64,000 nucleotides of DNA from Crickella sp963642455 (GTDB taxonomy: Bacteria > Bacillota > Clostridia > Peptostreptococcales > Anaerovoracaceae): positions 1 through 64,000 of the forward strand of contig CAVIGM010000004.1 of assembly GCA_963642455.1 (NCBI GenBank). Direction: 5' to 3'. Under the pieces are notes generated by a model. The model made no database searches and had not been told where the DNA came from. It worked only from the letters and a program-made list of their open reading frames with translations. Below are positions 50,169-59,204 of the stretch, one piece after another (position 1 is the stretch's first letter; every line of letters starts with the position of its first letter). A program made the position numbers and the translations under genes.

Positions 50169-51274
50169 GAATAATTCTAACCGGGGGATGTACCGGCGGA
50201 CATATATATCCTGCGCTTGCGATAGGCGACAAATTCAAAGAAATGCACGAAGACTGCGAGATTATCTTTGTTGCCCATGCCTATGGAATGGAGACGACAA
50301 TCGTGCCGAATGCGGGCTATGAGCTTAAGATTGTTAAGGCGGATTGGTTCAACAGAAGCAGACCTATCACAGTTCCTAAGACGCTGCTTACCACCGCTCA
50401 AGGCACAAGAGAAGCTTATAAGATTATGAAGGACTTCAAGCCAGACATCGTAATAAGCACAGGCAGCTTCGTCAGCGTTCCTGTTGTAAGAGCAGCTGTG
50501 AAATACGGCGCCCCAATATACATTCAGGAGCAAAATGCCTTCCCTGGTCTATCTAACAAGCTCCTTAGCAAATACGCAAAGAATATTTTTCTTGGATTTG
50601 AAAGCGGAAGAGATAAGTTCAGGGAGCCAGAGAAGTGCATATACAGCGGCAATCCTGTAAGAGCAGAATTCCGTGGAAGAGACAGAATTGCAGACAGAAG
50701 AGAGCTCGGCATTCCAGAGGATGACATTGTAATTATGGCTTTCGGTGGAAGCCTCGGCTCGGGCACGATTAACGAAATAGGACTTGAGCTTATAAAGAAA
50801 TATTCGGGTATGCCTGGCGTTAGCCTCTTATTTGGAACCGGCAGAAATTATTACGATGAGCTTAGCGAAAGAATTAAGGCAGAGGGAATCGAGCTTAAGG
50901 ACAATATTCACATGTCCGCTTATATCGACGGCATGCCAAGATGCTTATCTGCTGCGGATATTGTAATTTCAAGGGCTGGAGCCCTCTCTGTTGCGGAGAT
51001 AACCATGAGCGGAAGAGCTGCAATCTTCGTACCATCGCCAAATGTCACTGCCGACCACCAATATTTCAACGCAAAGGCCGTTGCCGACGTAGGAGGCGCT
51101 TTACTTTATAGAGAGAACGAAGAGACTAAGCTGAATGTGGTAGAGGCTGTCTCAATGCTTAAGGATAATCCTGAGAAAATTCGCGAAATGGAGATAGCCA
51201 GCGGAGAGCTTGCTCCTGTGAAGGCAACAGAGATAATTTATAACAAGATAATGCAGGACTATGAAGGAAATTAA
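50165..51274 (+). CDS. murG: Undecaprenyl-PP-MurNAc-pentapeptide GlcNAc transferase MurG
   Basis: The 369-residue GT-B glycosyltransferase makes lipid II. GGCTGGHIYPALAI is the N-terminal glycine loop, QEQNAFPGLSNKLL the acceptor segment, FGGSLGSGTIN and AGALSVAEITMSG bind UDP-GlcNAc. It starts ATG in an ATGA overlap with ftsW and its end overlaps ftsQ by 14 bases, so these are tightly coupled. Confidence 0.95.
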   Translation: MRIILTGGCTGGHIYPALAIGDKFKEMHEDCEIIFVAHAYGMETTIVPNAGYELKIVKADWFNRSRPITVPKTLLTTAQGTREAYKIMKDFKPDIVISTGSFVSVPVVRAAVKYGAPIYIQEQNAFPGLSNKLLSKYAKNIFLGFESGRDKFREPEKCIYSGNPVRAEFRGRDRIADRRELGIPEDDIVIMAFGGSLGSGTINEIGLELIKKYSGMPGVSLLFGTGRNYYDELSERIKAEGIELKDNIHMSAYIDGMPRCLSAADIVISRAGALSVAEITMSGRAAIFVPSPNVTADHQYFNAKAVADVGGALLYRENEETKLNVVEAVSMLKDNPEKIREMEIASGELAPVKATEIIYNKIMQDYEGN

Positions 51275-52103
51275 AGAAGAGGATCTTAAATACGGGCTTA
51301 GCGACGAGGACTATTATGCGGTTGTCGAGGCCAGTGTTGAGGAGCATCGAAACGAGCGAAAGACCAAGAAGAAAAAGACAAAAGTCAAGGTGCCGGTTAA
51401 GCCACTTGGCGTTATTCTTGGAATCGCGGCTCTTGTCGGTGCTGTAGTATTCTCGCTGAGCGATTTCTTCGTAATAGACGGAATTGACGTTGAGGGAAAT
51501 TCCTATTATACGGACGAGGAAATCATTTCCATGGCCCATGCGACGCCCGGTTCGAATCTAATCTACAAGCCGGGGAAGAAGGAGATCATCAACTATTTAG
51601 AGAAAAATACATATATTAAGTCGGCCAAGGTTAGGCGCAAATTCCCGTCAACTCTTGTGATTGTAGTTGCGGAGAGGAGGCAGAGCCTTGCCGTCGCTTA
51701 TGACAACGAATACCTTATACTCGATAGCGAAGGCGTTTTCTTAAGAAAAACAGCAACGGATCCGAAGATTACAATCGTATCGGGAATTAAAGTTAAGACG
51801 CTTGAACTTGGAGAAAGGATTACCGTCAAGAATGAGCGCATACTAAGCGATGCTCTCACGCTTATAAATACAATGTTTGAGCAGGATCTGTACTTCAAAC
51901 GAATCGAGATGGACGAGCTATATATAAATGCGTATATCTATGATTCGCTTGTGTGCAAGGGCACTGTTGAACAGCTGAACGAGGGCATGACGAGCGGCCG
52001 TTTGCATAGCATACTCGAGACCCTTTTCGAAAAGGGAATAAAGCGAGGAACTATCGCCTTTTCCGAGGACGGATATGCCTCTTATCAACCAAGTATTTCG
52101 TAG
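51261..52103 (+). CDS. ftsQ: Cell-division protein FtsQ/DivIB
   Basis: The 280-residue protein has a Lys-rich cytoplasmic tail (RKTKKKKTKVKVP), a membrane helix (LGVILGIAALVGAVVFSL), a POTRA domain starting at DGIDVEGNSYYTDEEIIS and an FtsQ/DivIB domain. It links FtsL-DivIC to the septal synthases. murC and ftsA, often found beside it, are absent. Start is ATG inside the murG end. Confidence 0.88.
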   Translation: MKEIKEEDLKYGLSDEDYYAVVEASVEEHRNERKTKKKKTKVKVPVKPLGVILGIAALVGAVVFSLSDFFVIDGIDVEGNSYYTDEEIISMAHATPGSNLIYKPGKKEIINYLEKNTYIKSAKVRRKFPSTLVIVVAERRQSLAVAYDNEYLILDSEGVFLRKTATDPKITIVSGIKVKTLELGERITVKNERILSDALTLINTMFEQDLYFKRIEMDELYINAYIYDSLVCKGTVEQLNEGMTSGRLHSILETLFEKGIKRGTIAFSEDGYASYQPSIS

Positions 52104-52130
52104 TTTTTTGATGATTATAGACACAATCTG

Positions 52131-52139
52131 TGCTATTAT
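52131..52139 (+). promoter_or_regulatory. Candidate extended -10 promoter for ftsZ
   Basis: TGCTATTAT (-10 at 52134-52139) lies 33 bp before the ftsZ start. A convincing -35 at proper spacing is not seen. Confidence 0.35.
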
Positions 52140-52171
52140 TATGATATATATCCAAAAGGGAGGAATATGAG

Positions 52172-53308
52172 ATGGAATTTGTTTCTGACTTTGTAGCCGA
52201 AACCGGAAGTCCTGCTATCATCAAGGTTGTAGGTGTCGGCGGCGGCGGATGTAATGCCGTTAATAGAATGGTTGACGCAAATATTCAGGGCGTTACATTT
52301 ATTGCAATCAATACAGACAGACAGGCTTTGGCAAAGTGCAAGGCTGAAGTAAAAATACAAATAGGAGAGAAGATTTCGGGAGGAAGAGGCGCAGGTGCTA
52401 ATCCTGAGATCGGTCAGAAGGCTGCTGAGGAGAGCATGGATGAGATCAAATCACATCTTCAGGATGCTGATATGGTATTCATTACAGCTGGAATGGGCGG
52501 CGGCACAGGAACAGGTGCTGCACCTATTATCGCAAAAGTTGCGATGGATTGCGGTGCTCTTACAGTTGCAGTTGTAACTAAGCCTTTCTCCTTTGAAGGA
52601 AAGAAGAGATGGAACAGAGCTGCTAAGGGAATTCAGTATCTCAGCAATTTCGTAGACTCACTTGTAATTATTCCAAATGACAAGCTGATTGACTCAAGCG
52701 ATAAGAGCACAACTATGCTTGACGCTTTCGCAATGGCTGACGATGTACTGAGACTTGGTGTTCAAGGCATCTCGGATATCATTTCTTCAAATAGCTTAAT
52801 CAACGTAGACTTTGCCGATGTTAAGACCGTTATGGAAGGCAGAGGCATTGCACACATGGGCGTTGGCGAAGGACAAGGCGCAGACAAGGTTAACGATGCA
52901 GTTAATAACGCTGTTAACAGCCCTCTCCTTGAGACTTCGATTAAGGGCGCTAAGTCAATTCTGCTATTCATTCGCGGTGGATATGATATGGCTATGCTGG
53001 ATATCAGCACAATCGCTGAGAGAATACAGAATGAGGGAGATCCTGATGCTAACATCATCTTCGGAGCTGCAATTGAAGAGGATATGAACGAGAAGATTGC
53101 AGTTACGATCGTTGCAACAGATTTCGGTTCATCTGGAATAGAACCACAGTCGATTATATCGCCTAAGCACTCTTCAGAGTCAAACAGAACACCTATTAAG
53201 CTTGATGGTGGACTTGACGCATACGAAGTAGACTTCGCAGATATTATGAAAAGAGAAGATCAGACAAGCGGTGCAAGCACCTTTGATGTACCTGACTTCC
53301 TGAAGTAA
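52172..53308 (+). CDS. ftsZ: Cell-division GTPase FtsZ
   Basis: The 378-residue tubulin homologue forms the division ring. The GTP loops are VGVGGGGCNAVNRM and GMGGGTGTGAAPIIA, the T7 synergy loop NVDFADVKTVM, and the C-terminal peptide DVPDFLK binds partners. Linker is short. GGGAGG is 8 bases from ATG. It has no ftsA next to it, so another membrane tether such as SepF must act. Confidence 0.96.
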   Translation: MEFVSDFVAETGSPAIIKVVGVGGGGCNAVNRMVDANIQGVTFIAINTDRQALAKCKAEVKIQIGEKISGGRGAGANPEIGQKAAEESMDEIKSHLQDADMVFITAGMGGGTGTGAAPIIAKVAMDCGALTVAVVTKPFSFEGKKRWNRAAKGIQYLSNFVDSLVIIPNDKLIDSSDKSTTMLDAFAMADDVLRLGVQGISDIISSNSLINVDFADVKTVMEGRGIAHMGVGEGQGADKVNDAVNNAVNSPLLETSIKGAKSILLFIRGGYDMAMLDISTIAERIQNEGDPDANIIFGAAIEEDMNEKIAVTIVATDFGSSGIEPQSIISPKHSSESNRTPIKLDGGLDAYEVDFADIMKREDQTSGASTFDVPDFLK

Positions 53309-53316
53309 TTTAATAG

Positions 53317-54123
53317 ATGATCATTCGTATTGATTCCGAGGACAACAAGAAGCTCAAGCTTGTGCGCAAGCTTAGAGCAAGAAAGCATAGAGACGCCGAA
53401 GGCAAATATGTCATCGAGGGCATCAATCTTGTTGAAGAAGCTATAAATAAAAGAGCAGACATAGACTTCATTCTTATCTCAGAGGATTTAGTGGTCGATT
53501 CAGCGAGGCTCGACATCGAAAGGCTTTCTGAAGAATTCGAAATTTATGAGATAGGAAGGTCAAGCTTCGAGAAGCTATCCGATGCAGAGAACGGTTCGGG
53601 CATTCTTGCCGTCGTATCTAAGCCGTCATACTGCAATGAGACAATAGACGAGATGCTCGCTAAGCTTGAAGCCGAGGATAATATCCTTGTTCTTGACAGA
53701 ATTCAAGATCCTGGGAATATCGGAACGATGATACGCACAGCAGTTGCTGCAGGCTACAGAATGATTCTTTGCAGCAAGGGCACTGTCGATATCTGGTCGA
53801 CTAAGGTATTAAGAGCAACAGCAGGGATGATTTACAACATCCCTGTATACTATATTGACGAGATAGATGAGCTTATTTCTTTTCTAAGAAAAGCAAGCAA
53901 GAAGATATGTGTTACGGTCCTCGAGGATGCGCTGCCATATTACGAAGCAGACATCCGCAAAGGTATAGCCCTTGTAATTGGAAATGAAGGAAATGGCGTT
54001 TCGAATGAAATGATTGCCGCAGCGGACGAGAGAATAACGATTCCGATGCGAGGCGAGATTGAATCGCTTAATGCAGCTATTTCCGCGGCGATTCTGATGT
54101 ATGAAGCAGTACGAAGTAAGTAG
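53317..54123 (+). CDS. TrmH/SpoU family RNA 2'-O-methyltransferase
   Basis: The 268-residue SPOUT enzyme has an N-terminal L30e-like substrate-binding domain (KLVRKLRARKHRDAEGKYVI) and a knotted SAM domain with DRIQDPGNIGTMIRTA, ALVIGNEGNGVSNEM and a third motif IPMRGEIESLNAAISAAI. Substrate (rRNA or tRNA) is unknown. It is 8 bases from the ftsZ stop. Confidence 0.9.
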   Translation: MIIRIDSEDNKKLKLVRKLRARKHRDAEGKYVIEGINLVEEAINKRADIDFILISEDLVVDSARLDIERLSEEFEIYEIGRSSFEKLSDAENGSGILAVVSKPSYCNETIDEMLAKLEAEDNILVLDRIQDPGNIGTMIRTAVAAGYRMILCSKGTVDIWSTKVLRATAGMIYNIPVYYIDEIDELISFLRKASKKICVTVLEDALPYYEADIRKGIALVIGNEGNGVSNEMIAAADERITIPMRGEIESLNAAISAAILMYEAVRSK

Positions 54124-54140
54124 GAAAAGAGGTTATTCAA

Positions 54141-54623
54141 ATGGAAAAGAATAGAGCAGATGTAACTATTTGCGGACAGAGCTATGTGCTTTCCAGCGAG
54201 AAGAACGAAGAGAAGATTAAGGATATAGCAAGATTTGTAGATGAGGAATTAAGACGCACAAGCAAGGCTCTTAATTGCAATCCTAATTACAAATGTGCAG
54301 TTCTTACAGCGCTTAATATTGCTGAGAAGCTCATGGAGAATAGTGAAATGATGCTCAAGCTGCAGACCGAGAATTATCAGCTTGATAATGATGTTAAGCA
54401 TTATATTCAGCAGTGGGAGAAAGCAAAGAGACAGGTATCCGATGTAAGAGAAGAGATGAGCATGAAGGTCGACAGACAATCGCAGAGCGAGGAAGAATTC
54501 AAGGCACTTCAAGACAAGATTACCGAGCTCGACAACGCTTACTTTGATCTGCAGATGGAGAATATGAACCTGAAGAATGAGCTTAAGGTTCTTAAGCAGA
54601 TGAGAGAGGAAAATGAATTCTAA
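54141..54623 (+). CDS. zapA: Z-ring associated protein ZapA
   Basis: The 160-residue protein has a ZapA head (VTICGQSYVLSSEKNEEKI and IARFVDEELRRTSKAL) and a long C-terminal coiled coil (about 80-158). It crosslinks FtsZ filaments. It is longer than Bacillus ZapA (about 85 residues) because of the extra coil. Its 3' end overlaps mutS2 by 11 bases; zapA and mutS2 are neighbours in many Firmicutes. Confidence 0.88.
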   Translation: MEKNRADVTICGQSYVLSSEKNEEKIKDIARFVDEELRRTSKALNCNPNYKCAVLTALNIAEKLMENSEMMLKLQTENYQLDNDVKHYIQQWEKAKRQVSDVREEMSMKVDRQSQSEEEFKALQDKITELDNAYFDLQMENMNLKNELKVLKQMREENEF

Positions 54624-57015
54624 GATACTTGGACTTCTCGAATTTAATAAGATTAGGACCCTGCTTGAGGCACAGGCGAGCTCGGAATTAGCCAGAGAAA
54701 GAATTGCTAAGCTCGAGCCAATGTGCAACAGGCATCAGGTTAAGGATGCATTAACGGAAACTACTGAGGCAGTTTCCGTTATTATGTATAAAGGAAATAT
54801 TCCTGTCGGCGAAATGGGCAATGTCAAGGAACTTCTTAAGATGGCTCAGCGCGGCAGATGTCTTAGCATGCGCGAGCTTTTATATATCAAGAGAAGCCTT
54901 GCTATTACAAGAGAGGTTAAGAACTTTCTTTCTTCGGATATCCCAAGCGGCCTTAAGGTTCTTGCGGAAATTACGGATTTACTTGTGCCTCTTCCAAGAC
55001 TTGAGAAGGATATAGAGCTTGCGATTCTTTCAGACGATGAGATGGCAGATTCCGCATCGCCTCTTCTTAAATCAATCAGAAGGGATATACGAAATAAGAA
55101 TGACCAGATAAGAGCGAAGCTATCTAAGCTGACCTCGGGCACAACAAATGCCAAATACCTTCAGGATGCAATAGTTACTATCCGAAACGGAAGATACGTA
55201 ATTCCTGTTAAGAGAGAATATGCGAATATGTTCCCGGGGCTTGTGCACGACCAGTCCTCGACAGGAGCTACTTTGTTCATCGAGCCGCAGTCCGTTGTTA
55301 CGATGAATAACGAGCTTAAGGAGCTTGAACTCGCCGAGCAGGCGGAAATAACAAGAATACTTGAACTTTTCTCGAGCAGAGTAGCCGAGCATCATCATGA
55401 GATATGGAATAACCAAGATCTTCTTGTCGAGCTTGATTTCATAAATGCCAAGGGCAGATTATCTTATGAGCTTGACGGCAGAGAGCCAAGGATAAATGAG
55501 AATGCGTATTTGAAGCTTCGAAACGCAAGACATCCGCTGATTCCTTCGGATAAGGTTGTGCCAATAAATGTTGAGCTTGGAGGCGATTTCTCGACACTTC
55601 TTATAACAGGCCCTAATACCGGCGGCAAGACTGTAACTCTTAAGACAATCGGGCTTGCAATTCTTATGGCGCAGAGCGGCCTTCATGTGCCTTGCGATGA
55701 GAGCAGCGAACTTCCAATTCTTCGGGAGGTCTTCGCAGATATCGGAGATGAGCAAAGCATCGAGCAGAGCCTCAGCACCTTCTCGTCTCACATGAAAAAC
55801 ATCACCCAAATCTTCGGTTTTGCGGGGCACGATACGCTTGTGCTTCTTGACGAGCTTGGTGCAGGTACGGACCCTTCAGAGGGTGCAGCTCTTGGAATTG
55901 CCGAGCTTGAGAAATTAAGAGAAATGGGTGCGCTCGTAGTTGCGACAACTCACTATACAGAGCTTAAGAAATACGCGCTTTCGACAGAGGGCGTCGAGAA
56001 TGCGTCGATGGAATTCAACGTGGAGACTCTGTCTCCGACATATAAGCTTAGAATCGGACTTCCTGGCAAATCAAATGCCTTTGAGATCTCGAGAAAACTC
56101 GGCCTTAGCGAGCAGATTATAGAAAGAGCGACAGAGCTTCTTGGCGAGAATCAAATGGATTTCGAGAATGCTGTATCTCGTGTCGAGGAGGATAGAAAGG
56201 CAGCCGAGGAAATGCTTGCCAAGGCTAAGCTAAGCGAAGATGAAGCAAGAGCTATGCTTGAGAAAGCCGCAAGAAAGCTTGACAAGGCAAATGAGAAATC
56301 CGAGGCAATTCTTGAAGATGCAAGAGACAAGGCTCGCGAAATGATGCGAAATGCCCAGAGCACCGTTGATGAGATAAGTGCGGAGCTCAAAGAAATGGCA
56401 AGCTCTTCCATAGACCATGGCCATGCAAGCAATGCCGTTGCTTCAAGCAGACGCAAGCTAAGAGAGGCCGAGGGAGATTTTGCAGGAGAGGGCGCAAGGA
56501 AGAAGCCAATTCAGACAGGCAAGGCACCACGCCCAGAGGACCTCGAGATTGGAATGCATGTCAAGCTTACAAATATTGACCAGAATGGCATTGTTGAGGG
56601 ACTTCCTGACAGCAGGGGCAATCTTGCTGTAAGAATAGGCTCTCTTAGAACGACTGCCAATGTCAGAAATCTTATTATCACTGAGAGCGAGAATGCTGGC
56701 AACAAGGAGAGGCTTAAGAAAAATGCAAACAGGCAGACCTTTGTGAATAATAAGGTGATGACTGTTAAGACCGAAATAAATGTAATAGGAAAGAATCTCG
56801 ATGACGCCCTTATGATAGTCGAGAAATACATCGACGATGCTTATCTTGCAGGACTTCCACAGGTAAGAATCATCCATGGCAAGGGTCAGGGAATTCTTCA
56901 AAGCGGCATCAGAGAAGCACTCAAATATAATAAGCAGGTTAAGTCGGTTAAGGCGGCAGCCTATAACGAAGGCGGCGAGGGCGCGAGCATCGTGCAGCTC
57001 AAAGAGAAAAAGTAA
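54613..57015 (+). CDS. mutS2: MutS2 endonuclease/ribosome-rescue ATPase
   Basis: The 800-residue protein has an N-terminal core, clamp, ATPase with GPNTGGKTVTLKTIG (Walker A near 333-340), LVLLDELGAGTDPSEGAAL (Walker B) and FSSHMKNI, a long coiled region (about 520-630), a KOW-like segment and a C-terminal Smr domain with LDDALMIVEKYIDDAYLAG and HGKGQGILQSGI. It lacks the mismatch-recognition domain of MutS. Known roles are suppression of recombination and, in Bacillus, splitting of collided ribosomes. Confidence 0.94.
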   Translation: MNSKILGLLEFNKIRTLLEAQASSELARERIAKLEPMCNRHQVKDALTETTEAVSVIMYKGNIPVGEMGNVKELLKMAQRGRCLSMRELLYIKRSLAITREVKNFLSSDIPSGLKVLAEITDLLVPLPRLEKDIELAILSDDEMADSASPLLKSIRRDIRNKNDQIRAKLSKLTSGTTNAKYLQDAIVTIRNGRYVIPVKREYANMFPGLVHDQSSTGATLFIEPQSVVTMNNELKELELAEQAEITRILELFSSRVAEHHHEIWNNQDLLVELDFINAKGRLSYELDGREPRINENAYLKLRNARHPLIPSDKVVPINVELGGDFSTLLITGPNTGGKTVTLKTIGLAILMAQSGLHVPCDESSELPILREVFADIGDEQSIEQSLSTFSSHMKNITQIFGFAGHDTLVLLDELGAGTDPSEGAALGIAELEKLREMGALVVATTHYTELKKYALSTEGVENASMEFNVETLSPTYKLRIGLPGKSNAFEISRKLGLSEQIIERATELLGENQMDFENAVSRVEEDRKAAEEMLAKAKLSEDEARAMLEKAARKLDKANEKSEAILEDARDKAREMMRNAQSTVDEISAELKEMASSSIDHGHASNAVASSRRKLREAEGDFAGEGARKKPIQTGKAPRPEDLEIGMHVKLTNIDQNGIVEGLPDSRGNLAVRIGSLRTTANVRNLIITESENAGNKERLKKNANRQTFVNNKVMTVKTEINVIGKNLDDALMIVEKYIDDAYLAGLPQVRIIHGKGQGILQSGIREALKYNKQVKSVKAAAYNEGGEGASIVQLKEKK

Positions 57016-57027
57016 AAGGAGATAGAA

Positions 57028-57492
57028 TTGTATATCATAAGCAAATGCCTTCTTGGAGAGAATTGCAAATATAATGGTGCTAACAATCTAAGCGAAGATG
57101 TGGTACAATTCTGCAAGAGCCATACTTATACTGCGGTATGTCCGGAAAGCTGCGGTGGACTTAGAGCACCGAGAGATCCGGCTGAGATAGTAAGAAGTCA
57201 GGATGGCTCATTTCGTGTGGTTGACGCATCCGGCAAGGACTTAACGGATAAGTTCATCAGCGGTGCTGCACAAGAACTCAACAGCTCAATTCGGGCAGCC
57301 GAGGATAGGGGCGAGACCATAGAAGGAGCGATTCTCAAGGCGAACAGCCCTTCGTGCGGAGCAGGCGCAATATACGACGGAAGCTTTTCCCATACCATCG
57401 TAGAAGGAGACGGGATTTTTGCAGGGAGACTGCGCGAGCTGGGAATCGAAATAGCAAACGAGAATAACATAAGGGAGATATTTACCAAATGA
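57028..57492 (+). CDS. DUF523 protein
   Basis: The 154-residue protein begins YIISKCLLGENCKYNG and has VCPESCGGLRAPRDPAEI and LKANSPSCGAGAIYDG. The conserved cysteines (about residues 8, 13, 35, 39 and 113) suggest a metal or sulfur role; function is unknown. Start is TTG (57028), with AAAGGAG upstream. Its stop overlaps argS by 4 bases. Confidence 0.85.
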   Translation: MYIISKCLLGENCKYNGANNLSEDVVQFCKSHTYTAVCPESCGGLRAPRDPAEIVRSQDGSFRVVDASGKDLTDKFISGAAQELNSSIRAAEDRGETIEGAILKANSPSCGAGAIYDGSFSHTIVEGDGIFAGRLRELGIEIANENNIREIFTK

Positions 57493-59204
57493 TAGATTTA
57501 AAGAATGTAATTGCTGAAGAAATATTCGACGAGGCTCTCGGGCTTAGCAAGGAAGACATCATATCCATGCTCGAGATTCCTGCCGATGAGAATATGGGGG
57601 ATTTCGCTTTCCCTTGTTTCAGACTTGCCAAGACAATGCGCAAGGCACCTCAGATGATAGCAGCAGATATTGCAAATAGAATCGGCCAAGCTGAGTGCTT
57701 CGAGAAGGTAGAGCAGGTCAATGCTTATGTAAATATCTTTATTAAGAGGGCATTCTTCGCAGGCGAGCTTGTAAGAGAGGTTGTTCGCGAGGGTGCTGAT
57801 TATGGTAAGAGTGATATTGGAAATGGCAAGACTGTAATAGTCGAATATTCCTCGCCAAATATCGCGAAGCCTTTCCATATAGGACATATAAGAAGTACAG
57901 TAATCGGAAATGCTATTTACAATCTCTATACAGAGCTTGGATATAAAACAATCAGAATCAATCATCTTGGAGATTACGGAACGCAGTTCGGAAAGATGAT
58001 CGTGGCTTATCGCAAGTGGGGCGATGAAGAGGAACTTAAGAAGGATCCTATCAAGACACTCCTTGGATATTATACTAAGTTCCATGCAGAAGCAGAGTCT
58101 CATCCCGAGCTCAATGACGAGGCAAGGGAAACTTTTGCAAGACTTGAGGCAGGCGAGAAGGCAGAGCTTGAGCTGTGGGAGAAGTTCAGAGAATACAGCT
58201 TAACGGAATTCAACAGAGTATATGATATGCTCGGTATCAAATTCGATTCATATACAGGAGAGAGCTTCTTCACGGACAAGATGCCTGCAATCGTAGATGA
58301 GATGAGGGCAAAAGGGCTTCTTGTTGAATCTCAAGGGGCACAGATTGTTGACCTTGAGGCTTACGGAATGCCTCCTGCAATAATTCTTAAGTCTGACGGC
58401 TCGAGCCTTTATGCAACAAGAGATATTGCGGCCGCTGTTTACAGGAAGAAGACCTATGACTTCGACAAATGCATTTATGTAGTGGCATCGCAGCAGAATC
58501 TTCACTTCAAACAATGGAAGAAGGTTCTTGAGCTGATGGGCTATGATTGGCAGAAGGACTGCATACACATACCTTTCGGACTTGTAAGCCTCGAGGACGG
58601 AACAATGTCCACAAGAGCGGGCAGGGTGGTTTTCCTTGAAGATGTTTTGAATAATGCCGTTGAGAAAACCAAAGAGATTATGCTCGAGAAGAACCCGAAT
58701 GCCGAGGGCATTGACGAGATTGCCAAGGAAGTCGGAATAGGAGCTGTAATTTTCCAGGAGCTTTCTAATAACAGAATCAAGGATTATGTTTTCTCTTGGG
58801 ATAAGGTGCTTAACTTCGACGGTGAGACTGGACCTTATGTGCAATATACACATGCAAGAGCATCGAGCGTTATGAGAAATGCAAGCGAGGCTGAGCTTGC
58901 CAAGATAGAAGCAGGCGATTATGACGCATCTTTCTTGACGAGTGATAGCGCATACAGCTTAATTAAACTTATATACAGAGTGCCTGAGGTAATCGGTGAT
59001 GCCGCAGATAAATACGAGCCTTCGATGCTGACAAGACATCTTGTCGATATAGCACAGGCTTTCAATAAATTCTATCATGACGAGCATATTCTTGTAGATG
59101 ATGAGGGCGAGAGGCTCGCTAAGCTGGCACTTGTCAGAACTGCTAAAGTCGTTATTGCAAATTGTCTGGGAATTCTTGGAATTAAGGCACCAGAGAGAAT
59201 GTAG
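57489..59204 (+). CDS. argS: Arginyl-tRNA synthetase
   Basis: The 571-residue class I synthetase has an N-terminal Add-1 domain, the catalytic Rossmann fold with SSPNIAKPFHIGHIRST, and a helical anticodon-binding domain at the end. The KMSKS-like loop reads GTMSTRAGRVV, so the usual lysine is not present, a known variation in some ArgS groups. Full length with a good C-terminus ending at APERM. Confidence 0.94.
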   Translation: MIDLKNVIAEEIFDEALGLSKEDIISMLEIPADENMGDFAFPCFRLAKTMRKAPQMIAADIANRIGQAECFEKVEQVNAYVNIFIKRAFFAGELVREVVREGADYGKSDIGNGKTVIVEYSSPNIAKPFHIGHIRSTVIGNAIYNLYTELGYKTIRINHLGDYGTQFGKMIVAYRKWGDEEELKKDPIKTLLGYYTKFHAEAESHPELNDEARETFARLEAGEKAELELWEKFREYSLTEFNRVYDMLGIKFDSYTGESFFTDKMPAIVDEMRAKGLLVESQGAQIVDLEAYGMPPAIILKSDGSSLYATRDIAAAVYRKKTYDFDKCIYVVASQQNLHFKQWKKVLELMGYDWQKDCIHIPFGLVSLEDGTMSTRAGRVVFLEDVLNNAVEKTKEIMLEKNPNAEGIDEIAKEVGIGAVIFQELSNNRIKDYVFSWDKVLNFDGETGPYVQYTHARASSVMRNASEAELAKIEAGDYDASFLTSDSAYSLIKLIYRVPEVIGDAADKYEPSMLTRHLVDIAQAFNKFYHDEHILVDDEGERLAKLALVRTAKVVIANCLGILGIKAPERM

